From Halobacillus litoralis (GTDB lineage: Bacteria; Bacillota; Bacilli; Bacillales; Halobacillaceae): a DNA stretch of 64,000 bases. The DNA lies in the NCBI RefSeq assembly GCF_009856415.1, contig NZ_WMEZ01000001.1, forward strand, positions 868,001-932,000, given 5' to 3'. The translations under genes were made by a program, and so were the position numbers. Positions 1 through 7,823 of the stretch are shown here, in pieces. Position 1 is the stretch's first letter, and every line of letters starts with the position of its first letter. A model generated the notes under the pieces. It saw only the letters and a list, made by a program, of their open reading frames with translations, searched no databases and was not told the origin of the DNA.

Positions 1-838
1 AGACGACAAGCAGAGAGTCTCCCATCTCGCTGAGCTCATTACGGAAGGCTTCTTCATCATATGGATGTTCAGCAAGTTTATCTTCCTCAAATTTGACCAT
101 GAATTCTGTGCAATAGCCAAATTCAATATCCTCTGTATTCATGAAATCCTGATTTAACTTATGGTGTTCAGCGTTAACCATGTCATCCATAGATACGGTA
201 TCCTCAAGATCCGGAAGTTCCTCCCCTTTTAAGTTGGCTAGGAAACCTTCGTAAATCGTGACAAGGCCCTGACCGCCACTATCTACGACACCGACTTCCT
301 TCAGTACGGGAAGCAGTTCAGGTGTGTTCTTCAATGATTTCTTCGCTGCTTGAACGACTCCTTCGATGAATGGAATGAAATCATCCTCTTTTTCAGCGAT
401 CTCGACAGATGCTTCGGCTGCCTCTCTTGCTACAGTAAGAATGGTTCCTTCCACAGGTTTCATTACGGCTTTGTATGCTGTTTTGGCCCCACCTTGAAGA
501 GCTTCTGAAAAGTCTTTCGTTGTAATGACTTCTTTGCCTTCAATCGCCTTTGAAAAGCCACGGAAAATTTGGGAGAGAATAACACCTGAGTTTCCACGCG
601 CTCCCATCAAGAGACCTTTGGATAAAGATTGGGCTACTGTTCCTACATGATTCTGGTCCACGTTCCGAACTTCTTCAGCTCCAGAAGTCATGGACAGGTT
701 CATGTTCGTCCCCGTATCTCCATCCGGTACAGGGAAAACGTTCAAAGCATCAATCATTTGTGAGTTCTGCTTTAAATGATGAGCTCCTTGCAAGATCATT
801 TCGGCAAGCGTCTTGCCGTCTAACTTTTGTAACGTCAC
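1..838 (-). CDS. fakA: Fatty acid kinase ATP-binding subunit FakA (YloV), 3' end outside window
   Basis: FakA phosphorylates fatty acids presented by a FakB (DegV-family) partner, feeding exogenous fatty acids into phospholipid synthesis. The visible 279 residues are the N-terminal half of a protein usually near 550 residues. The DhaL/DAK2-type kinase domain starts at residue 1. The nucleotide and Mg site NVFPVPDGDTGTN lies at residues 33-45 with Asp39 and Asp41, and the GARGNSGV motif at 79-86. The start is GTG at 838, preceded by a strong AAAGGAGG. It lies 31 bp downstream of yloU, the same pairing as in B. subtilis, so the two are probably co-transcribed. The gene runs off the left edge of the window with no frameshift visible. 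Confidence 0.93.
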   Translation of the reverse strand, partial: MTLQKLDGKTLAEMILQGAHHLKQNSQMIDALNVFPVPDGDTGTNMNLSMTSGAEEVRNVDQNHVGTVAQSLSKGLLMGARGNSGVILSQIFRGFSKAIEGKEVITTKDFSEALQGGAKTAYKAVMKPVEGTILTVAREAAEASVEIAEKEDDFIPFIEGVVQAAKKSLKNTPELLPVLKEVGVVDSGGQGLVTIYEGFLANLKGEELPDLEDTVSMDDMVNAEHHKLNQDFMNTEDIEFGYCTEFMVKFEEDKLAEHPYDEEAFRNELSEMGDSLLVV

Positions 839-869
839 ACTTACTTCCTCCTTTGACTGCAACCGCGAT

Positions 870-1232
870 CTATTCAGTTGTCACGCGAACTCCCTGAATG
901 AAAATATTCACAGAATCCACGGACAAACCAACTGTTTTGTTTAGTGTGTATTTTACTTGTGATTGGACATTATGAGCGACTTCGGAAATCTTCGTACCGT
1001 AGCTCACGATAATGAACATGTCTATATGGAGGCGATCTTCATCCTGTCTGACAACGACTCCTCTGGAAAAATTCTCTTTGCGGAGCATTTCAGATAAACC
1101 GTCACGGATCTGATTTTTAGACGCCATACCGACGATGCCGTAGCACTCAACAGCGGCTCCTCCAGCAATCGTTGAAATGACTTCATTGCTAATAGTAATA
1201 TGACCATATTGGTTATTTAAATCAACAGACAT
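870..1232 (-). CDS. yloU: Asp23/Gls24 family envelope stress protein YloU
   Basis: This 120-residue protein belongs to the Asp23/Gls24 (DUF322) family, alkaline-shock and envelope-associated proteins of Firmicutes whose exact role is unclear. The whole protein is one Asp23 domain: an N-terminal GHITISNEVISTIAGGAA segment, then the CYGIVGMAS stretch, and a C-terminal SVNIFIQGVRV strand. The ATG start has AAAGGAGG 7 bases upstream. It stands directly before fakA, as in B. subtilis where yloU and yloV are neighbours. An extended -10 (TGTTATAAT) lies about 40 bases upstream of the start. Family membership is clear; the link with fatty acid uptake is only inferred from the neighbour. Confidence 0.92.
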   Translation of the reverse strand: MSVDLNNQYGHITISNEVISTIAGGAAVECYGIVGMASKNQIRDGLSEMLRKENFSRGVVVRQDEDRLHIDMFIIVSYGTKISEVAHNVQSQVKYTLNKTVGLSVDSVNIFIQGVRVTTE

Positions 1233-1270
1233 AATAGATCCTCCTTTATAATCCTCATCAATCCTACCCT

Positions 1271-1279
1271 ATTATAACA
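1271..1279 (-). promoter_or_regulatory. Extended -10 promoter for yloU-fakA
   Basis: Reading the minus strand, TGTTATAAT is a perfect extended -10 element (TGnTATAAT). It lies about 40 bases upstream of the yloU start. No good -35 hexamer is visible at 16-18 bases, which is common for extended -10 promoters. Confidence 0.45.
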
Positions 1280-1401
1280 CAAAAACGCGAAATGAATTTC
1301 TGTTCAATGGTATGAAAATGACCTGGATATCCCTACTATACTGTGTAACAATTCATAAGTTCTGTCAAGAAAAAATTCTTGATATAATTCTGACAAGATT
1401 A

Positions 1402-1430
1402 TTGCAAACACCTTTTCTATATGATAAAGT
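1402..1430 (+). promoter_or_regulatory. SigA-type promoter for rpmB
   Basis: TTGCAA (1402-1407) and TAAAGT (1425-1430) are spaced by exactly 17 bases and lie 45 bases upstream of the rpmB start. Only rpmB lies downstream on this strand, consistent with a monocistronic gene. Confidence 0.5.
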
Positions 1431-1474
1431 TACTAAGTATCTGATGATTTATGTATGTAACAGGAGGGATTTTC

Positions 1475-1663
1475 ATGGCACGCAGAAGTGTTCTATCTGG
1501 TAAAGGTACACGCTCAGGTAACCACCGTTCACACGCGATGAACGCTAATAAACGTAAATTCAAAGCAAATGTTCAAAAAGTTCGCATCCTTGTGGATGGT
1601 AAGCCTCAAAAAGTTTACGTAACAGCACGTGAACTTAAGTCCGGCAAAGTACAACGCGTATAA
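1475..1663 (+). CDS. rpmB: 50S ribosomal protein bL28
   Basis: bL28 is a small basic protein of the large ribosomal subunit. The 62-residue length equals that of B. subtilis RpmB. The core [20 protein letters not shown] and the C-terminal [16 protein letters not shown] are characteristic. It has no cysteines, so it is the zinc-free form. The start is ATG at 1475 with CAGGAGGG upstream; an ATG further upstream (1451) would add eight residues not found in the family and lacks a ribosome site. It is divergent from yloU and convergent with spoVM, matching the B. subtilis arrangement. A strong terminator follows. Confidence 0.97.
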   Translation: MARRSVLSGKGTRSGNHRSHAMNANKRKFKANVQKVRILVDGKPQKVYVTARELKSGKVQRV

Positions 1664-1691
1664 TTACGGACACCGAGCTTTTGAGCTCACA

Positions 1692-1720
1692 AAAAAGCAC
1701 CCTTCCCGGGTGCTTTTTTT
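1692..1720. terminator. Bidirectional intrinsic terminator between rpmB and spoVM
   Basis: GCACCC (1697-1702) pairs with GGGTGC (1708-1713), extended by A-T pairs. A run of A on the left and T on the right lets it work in both directions, ending rpmB from the left and the spoVM transcript from the right. Confidence 0.85.
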
Positions 1721-1809
1721 ATTGGTCTAAAGATAAGTAAACGGGCGCTTGTGATGCTCTCCGGAGCTCAGCCCATGTGTACTCCGGAGTTTTCCCTTTT
1801 GATTTGGTC

Positions 1810-1890
1810 CTAATCTTTTTTAAATGTACTTATGACTGCGCGCACTAAACCCCCGACGAACCGTGGGAGTTTGATGGTATAAAATTTCAA
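1810..1890 (-). CDS. spoVM: Stage V sporulation protein M
   Basis: SpoVM is a 26-residue amphipathic helix that recognises the convex membrane of the forespore, anchors the coat ATPase SpoIVA and inhibits FtsH. The translation begins MKFYTIKLPRFVGGLVRAV and ends ISTFKKD, aligning without gaps to B. subtilis SpoVM, including the essential Pro9, the GG at 13-14 and Arg17. The start is TTG, preceded by a strong AGGAGGAGGG 7-8 bases upstream; no ATG is possible in this frame. It lies between thiN and rpmB as in B. subtilis. It is too short for ordinary gene callers. Expression from a SigE promoter is known in B. subtilis; I do not see a convincing one here. Confidence 0.93.
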   Translation of the reverse strand: MKFYTIKLPRFVGGLVRAVISTFKKD

Positions 1891-1938
1891 AAGAGCCCCC
1901 TCCTCCTATATGAACTAATGCGAACTCCCTTATTACCT

Positions 1939-2592
1939 TCAAGTAGGCAAGTCTGTACTTCTTATTACTAAGAGTATGCCTGACTCAAATGAAAAAGTAC
2001 CTGTATCTTCAATCAGTCGATTCGAGATGCACAAGGTGGATCCAAAAGGTAGATAAGCTTGATCCAAAGGGTAGTAGAACCCTTCGAGCGTAATTTTAGT
2101 CACTTCAAGTGTGACCGGTAAGAAAGAAACATACGGGTAAAATTCATCCGCTTCTATCTTATGCTCACCAGCAGAGACTAATTCCACCCGATTCTGTCGA
2201 TCGATGATCGTACTCTTTACTTTTTCCTTCATAAGCGGATACAAGAGTTGCATGTTCGCCTGAGAATGATCGATCCGACCACCGGTCACTCCGAATAATA
2301 GAATATGCTCTGGACTTAAACGGAGTGCTTCATTTATAGCTAATTCCAAGTCGGTTTCATCTTTTTCATCAGGAAATATAAGTACCTGTTTGGATTTCTT
2401 TTTTATTTCTGCCAGTGACTGTTCTGAAACGGAATCAAAATCTCCGATGGCAATGTCAGGCTCTACCCCCTGCTCAACGAGGACTTCAGCTCCTTGATCG
2501 GCTCCGATCCAAATACATTCTTCACATGCATATTCTTTTACATCCGGTATGTAAGACTTCGGCCCACCACCGACAACAATAACTCTCTTCAT
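1939..2592 (-). CDS. thiN: Thiamine pyrophosphokinase
   Basis: ThiN transfers pyrophosphate from ATP to thiamine to make thiamine diphosphate. The 217-residue protein shows the family motifs in order: GADQGAEVL near 30-38, GDFDS at 50-54, the acidic DEKDETD at 75-81, and GVTGGRIDH at 101-109. The start chosen is ATG at 2592, which gives MKRVIVVGGGP and the family length (B. subtilis 214). A longer reading to 2649 adds 19 residues unlike the family. It normally follows rpe in one operon. Here a 540-bp repeat and a terminator separate the two, so thiN must rely on another promoter or on read-through. Confidence 0.95.
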   Translation of the reverse strand: MKRVIVVGGGPKSYIPDVKEYACEECIWIGADQGAEVLVEQGVEPDIAIGDFDSVSEQSLAEIKKKSKQVLIFPDEKDETDLELAINEALRLSPEHILLFGVTGGRIDHSQANMQLLYPLMKEKVKSTIIDRQNRVELVSAGEHKIEADEFYPYVSFLPVTLEVTKITLEGFYYPLDQAYLPFGSTLCISNRLIEDTGTFSFESGILLVIRSTDLPT

Positions 2593-2660
2593 ATCCTTAA
2601 CATCCTTCCTATGTCTTGCACCATAAAAAAACATTCCTTCTCTATTCAAGATAAGCTCCC

Positions 2661-3200
2661 GATTGTGGAAGACTCAGTTTCGAAATGTTCCTGGGCTCGT
2701 TGCCTGGGTTGAGTGTCAAGGGTGGCTGGGAAGCTACTCGCTTTCCTGTGGGGGAGTGGCAAGCTTCCTCGGACTGCGTCCTGCGGGATCTCGCCTATCT
2801 CCTTTCTCCCACGGGAGTCTCGCAGCTTCCCAACCACCCCATTCATTGTATGTAAGAAACGAACCCCTTCAACAAGTTGGATCGTCTTCCATAACCCAAT
2901 GTTAGAGGCAAAAAGCGCTCTACATCAAGCTTTCATGCTCAAAATGACCACTGGGGATAGGTTATATTACTCGATTCACGCGAGCATATAAGCCGAGTTG
3001 CCAAGAAGTGGTTTCGAGAAACTAATATAGCCAAGGGGCGGAGGGGAATGGCGAGACTCCTGCGGGAAAAAAGTGCAGGGTGAGACCCCACAGGACACAG
3101 TCCGAGGAGGCTCACCGCACTCCCGCGGAAAGCGAGTCATTCGCCGCAGCCCCATCCTCTCAACAAAAGTCTCGAAATCAAGTCTTCAAGAATACTGCCA
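2661..3200 (+). repeat. Composite inverted repeat element, copy A
   Basis: A full-length member of the six-copy family. It opens with ATTGTGGAAGACTCAG and closes with the diverged inverse TCGAAATCAAGTCTTC. The left arm (about 2700-2850) and right arm (about 3035-3160) are each GC-rich and self-complementary, and they are inverted relative to one another. Between them is the shared centre containing AAAAGCGCTCTACATCAAGC at 2911-2930. It fills the space between rpe and thiN. The open reading frames crossing it are by-products of the GC-rich arms and should not be annotated. Confidence 0.85.
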
Positions 3201-3276
3201 CATTCTACAATAGGACGATTTCTCTTATTTTAAAATGTAACTTATTTCTGTATTGGATGCCAATCAAAAAAGGAAT

Positions 3277-3313
3277 AAAAAAGCTCAAAGGATGGAGATC
3301 CTTTGAGCTTTTT
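3277..3313 (-). terminator. Intrinsic terminator after rpe
   Basis: AAGCTCAAAGGAT (3281-3293) pairs perfectly with ATCCTTTGAGCTT (3298-3310) around a 4-base loop, followed on the minus strand by T-rich sequence. It begins 6 bases after the rpe stop and would end the prpC-prkC-rsgA-rpe transcript before thiN. Confidence 0.9.
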
Positions 3314-3315
3314 GG

Positions 3316-3969
3316 TCATTCTGACGATTGTCTGATTTCTTCAATCGCTTTTTTACGATCCTCTTGGTTAAAGATTGCACTACCGGCAACGAGCACATCA
3401 GCTCCAGCGTCTGTACAAAGTTTTGCCGTTTCCACTTTCACTCCGCCATCGATTTCAATCTCGAAGGATAGTTCTTCTTCTTCGCGCCACTGGGAGATTT
3501 GTTCGATTTTCGGTACGACCGAATGGATGAACGATTGACCTCCAAATCCTGGGTTGACCGTCATTAAGAGGACAAGATCGACATCTTGAAGAATGGGACG
3601 GATGGTTTCTGCTGGAGTAGCCGGGTTGATGACGACTCCTGCTTTTACCCCATGGCTTTTGATCAATTGAATCGTCCTATGGAGGTGAGGACACGCTTCC
3701 TGATGAACTGTGATGATATCAGATCCTGCTTTGGCAAAAGCTTCGATATATTGATCGGGATTTTCAATCATCAAATGGACATCAAGGGGCAAATCGGTGA
3801 CCGGACGGATGTGATCAACGATTAATGGACCGATCGTAATATTGGGAACAAAATGTCCGTCCATGACGTCGACGTGGATATAATCCGCGCCTCCACGTTC
3901 GACATCCTTGATTTCTTCTCCAAGTTTCGAAAAATCAGAAGCTAGAATGGATGGTGCAATTTTTGTCAT
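3316..3969 (-). CDS. rpe: Ribulose-phosphate 3-epimerase
   Basis: Rpe interconverts ribulose 5-phosphate and xylulose 5-phosphate in the pentose phosphate pathway. The 217-residue TIM barrel has the metal and catalytic residues of the family: His32 and Asp34 in HVDVMDG, His65 in DVHLMI, and Asp174 in EIDGGV. The phosphate loop VNPGFGGQSF is at 138-147. It starts 2 bases after the rsgA stop, so translation is coupled. In B. subtilis rpe also follows rsgA in this operon. Length and motifs are complete; a strong hairpin terminator follows. Confidence 0.97.
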   Translation of the reverse strand: MTKIAPSILASDFSKLGEEIKDVERGGADYIHVDVMDGHFVPNITIGPLIVDHIRPVTDLPLDVHLMIENPDQYIEAFAKAGSDIITVHQEACPHLHRTIQLIKSHGVKAGVVINPATPAETIRPILQDVDLVLLMTVNPGFGGQSFIHSVVPKIEQISQWREEEELSFEIEIDGGVKVETAKLCTDAGADVLVAGSAIFNQEDRKKAIEEIRQSSE

Positions 3970-3971
3970 GA

Positions 3972-4853
3972 TTAATACCTCGGCTTTCTATTCTGTATTT
4001 CATTTAAAAATTGTAAGTAATGCTCGTAGCGCTGATCGGAAATCTCTCCGTTCTCTACGGCTGATTTGACCGCGCACTTCGGTTCTTTATGGTGCAGACA
4101 ACCTCGGAATTTACAGTCATTCTGTACCTCAACGAACTCAGGGAAACACTCGGGTAGTTGATCAAGTTCCAACTCCCCGAATTCCAATGAACTGAAGCCA
4201 GGGGTATCCGCTACAAGACCATCTGCTATTTCATAAAGCTCTACGTGTCGCGTCGTATGTTTCCCCCTGCCTAAACTCTCTGAGATTTCATCCGTATCAA
4301 TGGAGAGTCTAGGATCGATGGAATTGAGCAAGGATGATTTGCCGACGCCGGACTGGCCAGCAATGACTGTTGTGCGACCAGCTAAGTGAGATTGGACTTG
4401 ATCCATGGATTCCGTATCATCTACTGCAGATAAAATGACAGGATAGCCGATTTTTTCATACAGCGTTTTGTAGCTTTCCATCACTTCCATTTGATGTTCA
4501 TCCAGTTGGTCCACTTTGGAAATGACAATAAAAGGCTCAATCCTCTTTTCTTCCACAAGGACGAGAAAGCGATCCAGTAATAATGCATTGAAATCCGGGT
4601 GAACGGCAGAAGTGACGATTAATGCCTGATCAACATTCGAAATCGGAGGCCTTACCAATTCATTTTTTCTGTTTTCAATGGATAAGATATATCCTTCTTC
4701 CTTATTATCCGCCTTGAATTCTACGAGATCACCAACTAATGGGGTGACTTTCTTTTTACGGAAGTTCCCCCGCCCCCGACATTGGTAGACCTCTCCTTCA
4801 CAAAGGACATAGTAAAACCCGCTCAATGATTTAATAATTTTTCCTACTGGCAT
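3972..4853 (-). CDS. rsgA: Small ribosomal subunit biogenesis GTPase RsgA (YloQ/CpgA)
   Basis: RsgA is a late-acting GTPase that checks and completes the 30S subunit. The 293-residue protein has an N-terminal OB fold, then a circularly permuted GTPase: the G4 motif SKVD at 112-115 comes before the P-loop GQSGVGKSS at 166-174, Thr200-Thr201 of G2 and DTPG at 216-219. The C-terminal zinc knuckle uses Cys247, Cys252, His254 and Cys260. The ATG follows AGAGGTGA just after the prkC stop. Linkage to prkC fits B. subtilis, where CpgA is a PrkC substrate; that regulatory link here is inferred. Confidence 0.97.
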   Translation of the reverse strand: MPVGKIIKSLSGFYYVLCEGEVYQCRGRGNFRKKKVTPLVGDLVEFKADNKEEGYILSIENRKNELVRPPISNVDQALIVTSAVHPDFNALLLDRFLVLVEEKRIEPFIVISKVDQLDEHQMEVMESYKTLYEKIGYPVILSAVDDTESMDQVQSHLAGRTTVIAGQSGVGKSSLLNSIDPRLSIDTDEISESLGRGKHTTRHVELYEIADGLVADTPGFSSLEFGELELDQLPECFPEFVEVQNDCKFRGCLHHKEPKCAVKSAVENGEISDQRYEHYLQFLNEIQNRKPRY

Positions 4854-4864
4854 TTTTTCACCTC

Positions 4865-6922
4865 TTAATACGGTACTTCCACTTCTTCTTGAAAGACTTC
4901 CCCGTCTCTCATTACCCGGTAGGTGGCTACTTCTCCCGGTTCAATCGTTAAGGTAATTTCAAAAGTCTTCGTTTCGGTTATCGTTTCACTGATCACTGGT
5001 GTACTTCCATCTCGATTTGCATCGTTCACATAAATCAGAACTTCCTGCCCCTCAGGTTCAGGCTGCTCTCCTTCTTGCTCCCCCTCACTCTGTCCCTCTT
5101 CCTCATTCGTTTCCGGTTCATATGGAACCTCAATTGAAACGGATTCATCTCTAGGAGGTTTTGGCTCAGGTCCTTTAGAAATAACTAAGTTTACGGTCGA
5201 TCCTTGTTCTACTTCTGTTTGAGCAGCAGGATCCTGACTAATCACATAGCCTTCCCTTATCTCTTCAGAAAATTGACGTGTGACTTCATATTTCAGGTTA
5301 TTTCTTTGGAGGTAATCCGTCGCAAACTTCTCATTCGCATCCACTAAACTCGGAAGTTGAACTTTAGCCACTCCAGAACTTACTCGGAAGGTCACCGTCG
5401 TCTCATCAGGAATGACACTCGTACCGGGGCTTGGACTTACATGGGCAATGATTTCTCCTGCTGGATGTTCCTCACTTGTCTGTTCGATTAAATCGACTCC
5501 ACTATACCCCTTACTCTCCAACTCTTCTTTTACTTGTTCAAAATCCTGGCCGGTGTAATCAGGAAAATCCACGCGTTCTTTACCGTTGCTAAGATATACG
5601 GTAATCTCGGAACCTTCCTTCACTGTCATCCCCGCTTCAGGATCTGTTTCAATGACATCGCCCTCTTCCACCTCATCAGAAAAGCGTGTTTCTCTTGTTA
5701 CAGTAAGGTTCAAATCACTGAGTTCACTATATGCCGTCTCATACTCTTCTCCTGCAAGATCAGGAATCTCCACATCTGCAGGCTGAATGATCCCTGGGAT
5801 TGTGAATAATGCCACAACTCCCCCGATCAATAATAATAGAATAACGGTAAGGATCCACGGCCACACTTTCCGCTTCTTCTTTTGCTTCTTCTCAGCAGTT
5901 GGCGTATCTGAAGGAGCTGTTTCCTTATAGGTTTTTGTCGGCGATGTCGGGGCTGGGGTGACAGGTTTGTGATCACTGGTATTGATAATTGTATCTTCAT
6001 TAGGTGAATCGCCGTAAGCTTCATTCGTAATGACGGGGATGGCTTTGGTTTTTTCTTCATCTCCATCATCGGGTAATGTGAATACCGGTTCATTCGCCCG
6101 GTAAGGCTCGAGAGAAGTTTCAATCTCATGTTCCATTTCCATTACAGATTCGTACCGATGAAAAGGATCTTTGGCTGTCGATTTCAAGACGATGTTTTCG
6201 ACGCTTTGAGGCAAATCTGCATTCCACCTTTTTAAAGAAGGCGTTTCATGCTGGAGATGCTTCAAGGCAATGGAGACAGGAGATTCTCCTGAAAAAGGGA
6301 GCCGCCCTGTCAGTAATTCGAAAAAAACAATGCCGAGCGAATAGACGTCGGATTTCTTTGTCGCCATCCCGCCCCGCGCTTGTTCCGGCGATAGATAATG
6401 AACAGAACCAAGCACCGAGTTGGTCTGAGTCAAAGCCGTCGCACTGAGGGCCATGGCGATTCCAAAATCCGTCACTTTCACATGACCGTAATGATCAATA
6501 AGAATGTTCTGAGGTTTGATATCCCTATGAACGATTCCATTATCATGCGCATGAGCGATGGCTGATGAAATCTGCCTCATAATATCCACCGCTTCAGTTA
6601 CATCGATCGGACTATGTTGTTGAATGTATTGCTTCAACGTCATTCCATCGACGTACTCCATCACCATAAAATAAATGTCATCTTCTTCTCCGACATCATA
6701 AATGTTGACGATATTTGGATGAGAGAGACTCGTAGCTGATTGGGCTTCTCTATGGAAACGAGCTATAAACTCCTCATCATTTCCATGTTCCAGTCGCAAT
6801 ACTTTAATGGCAACATCCCTGTCTAGAATCGTGTCATGAGCAAGGTAGACATTCGCCATACCGCCGCCACCGATCATCTCTTGTACACGATAACGGTCAT
6901 TAAGGAGACGGTTATTCAACAT
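4865..6922 (-). CDS. prkC: PASTA-domain Ser/Thr protein kinase PrkC
   Basis: PrkC is a membrane kinase that senses muropeptides or lipid II and phosphorylates translation and wall proteins. Residues 1-265 are a Hanks-type kinase: glycine loop GGGGMANVY near 18-26, Lys40, HRDIKPQN at 132-139, DFG at 152-154 and activation loop through SPEQARG. After a Thr/Pro-rich linker comes one membrane helix at about 353-379. Outside the cell are three PASTA repeats (about 383-448, 449-517, 518-588). A C-terminal beta domain holds an inserted Glu/Gln-rich stretch. The ATG overlaps the prpC stop by one base (TAATG). The 685-residue length is near the B. subtilis 648; the extra is mainly the acidic insert. 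Confidence 0.97.
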   Translation of the reverse strand: MLNNRLLNDRYRVQEMIGGGGMANVYLAHDTILDRDVAIKVLRLEHGNDEEFIARFHREAQSATSLSHPNIVNIYDVGEEDDIYFMVMEYVDGMTLKQYIQQHSPIDVTEAVDIMRQISSAIAHAHDNGIVHRDIKPQNILIDHYGHVKVTDFGIAMALSATALTQTNSVLGSVHYLSPEQARGGMATKKSDVYSLGIVFFELLTGRLPFSGESPVSIALKHLQHETPSLKRWNADLPQSVENIVLKSTAKDPFHRYESVMEMEHEIETSLEPYRANEPVFTLPDDGDEEKTKAIPVITNEAYGDSPNEDTIINTSDHKPVTPAPTSPTKTYKETAPSDTPTAEKKQKKKRKVWPWILTVILLLLIGGVVALFTIPGIIQPADVEIPDLAGEEYETAYSELSDLNLTVTRETRFSDEVEEGDVIETDPEAGMTVKEGSEITVYLSNGKERVDFPDYTGQDFEQVKEELESKGYSGVDLIEQTSEEHPAGEIIAHVSPSPGTSVIPDETTVTFRVSSGVAKVQLPSLVDANEKFATDYLQRNNLKYEVTRQFSEEIREGYVISQDPAAQTEVEQGSTVNLVISKGPEPKPPRDESVSIEVPYEPETNEEEGQSEGEQEGEQPEPEGQEVLIYVNDANRDGSTPVISETITETKTFEITLTIEPGEVATYRVMRDGEVFQEEVEVPY

Positions 6923-7683
6923 TATTCCGCACCTTCTTTCTGGTCGGAAGAAGGATGATGATGCACGACTGCAAGCGTAATATTATCTTCGCCTCCACGT
7001 TCATTTGCAAGGTCGATCATCTGCCGAGTAAACGACGACCATTCCCCTTCGAATGATTTCAATTCACTTAATTCCTCATCACTGACCTTATTGGTTAATC
7101 CGTCTGTGCATAGTAGAAGGCGGTCATTCTCTTCGAATTCCATCGTTTTCACATCAGCTGTCAAATCAAATTCTGTCCCAAGGGCTTTTAATAATACGTT
7201 TTTTCTCGGATGATGCTCCGCCTGCTCTTCGGTAATTTGACCAGAGCGCACCAATTCGTTCACGAGGGAATGGTCCTCTGTAATGACTTTGAAGCCATAG
7301 GAGTTAGCAAAATAACAGCGGCTGTCTCCAATGTGTCCGATCGTTGCGAATTCTCCTGTACACAACGCCACAACAACTGTCGTTCCCATCCCTGCACATT
7401 CTTCATGGTCATTGGCATAGGTTTTAATTTCATTGTTCGCCGAACGGACCGCTTCTTTGATCCATTCTTCTGCTTCACCAGGCGTTTCGATGAGCGTGGC
7501 TTCCTGCCATTTTTTATGTAAGTGTAAGGTCGTCATCTGACTGGCTACATCACCGGCCTGGTGTCCTCCCATTCCGTCGGCTACGATCGCAAGGACTTGG
7601 CCTGCGTCATTTTTGAAAACTCCACCGGCATCCTCGTTATGAATTCTGACTTTCCCCTGATCTGTCTCGTAATAACCTATCAT
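6922..7683 (-). CDS. prpC: PP2C-type protein phosphatase PrpC
   Basis: PrpC is the metal-dependent phosphatase that reverses PrkC phosphorylation. The 253-residue protein has the PPM motifs in order: HNED near residues 15-18, VADGMGG at 34-40, MGTTVV, IGDSRCY, LCTDGLTN and GGEDNIT close to the C-terminus, giving the aspartates for two metal ions. The start chosen is ATG at 7683 after AGGTGAG. A TTG at 7720-7722 would add 13 residues that align poorly with the family. It overlaps prkC by one base, so kinase and phosphatase are translationally coupled. The 140 bp upstream lack rlmN, the usual neighbour. Confidence 0.96.
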   Translation of the reverse strand: MIGYYETDQGKVRIHNEDAGGVFKNDAGQVLAIVADGMGGHQAGDVASQMTTLHLHKKWQEATLIETPGEAEEWIKEAVRSANNEIKTYANDHEECAGMGTTVVVALCTGEFATIGHIGDSRCYFANSYGFKVITEDHSLVNELVRSGQITEEQAEHHPRKNVLLKALGTEFDLTADVKTMEFEENDRLLLCTDGLTNKVSDEELSELKSFEGEWSSFTRQMIDLANERGGEDNITLAVVHHHPSSDQKEGAE

Positions 7684-7823
7684 GGTCTCACCTGCCTCAT
7701 ATTTATTACTGGGATAAAACAAAGGTGTTGGTTCTTAGGTGGTGTTCCTCTCATTACCTTGCAGGGAAAGGCCCGCAATCACTAACAGGTCCCTCCCATG
7801 GCTTTGTTTGTTTCTGAGGTGTC

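Noticed and set aside
1312-1503. Plus-strand frame of 63 codons overlapping the start of rpmB
   Set aside because: No ribosome site, no family resemblance, and it covers the rpmB promoter in another frame.
1745-1797. Pair of CTCCGGAG palindromes downstream of spoVM as a terminator
   Set aside because: The hairpin lacks a T-run in either direction, and the bidirectional terminator at 1692-1720 already serves.
2646-2991. Several overlapping frames of 66-92 codons in repeat copy A
   Set aside because: They recur as shadows in other copies of the repeat and have no ribosome sites or codon bias.
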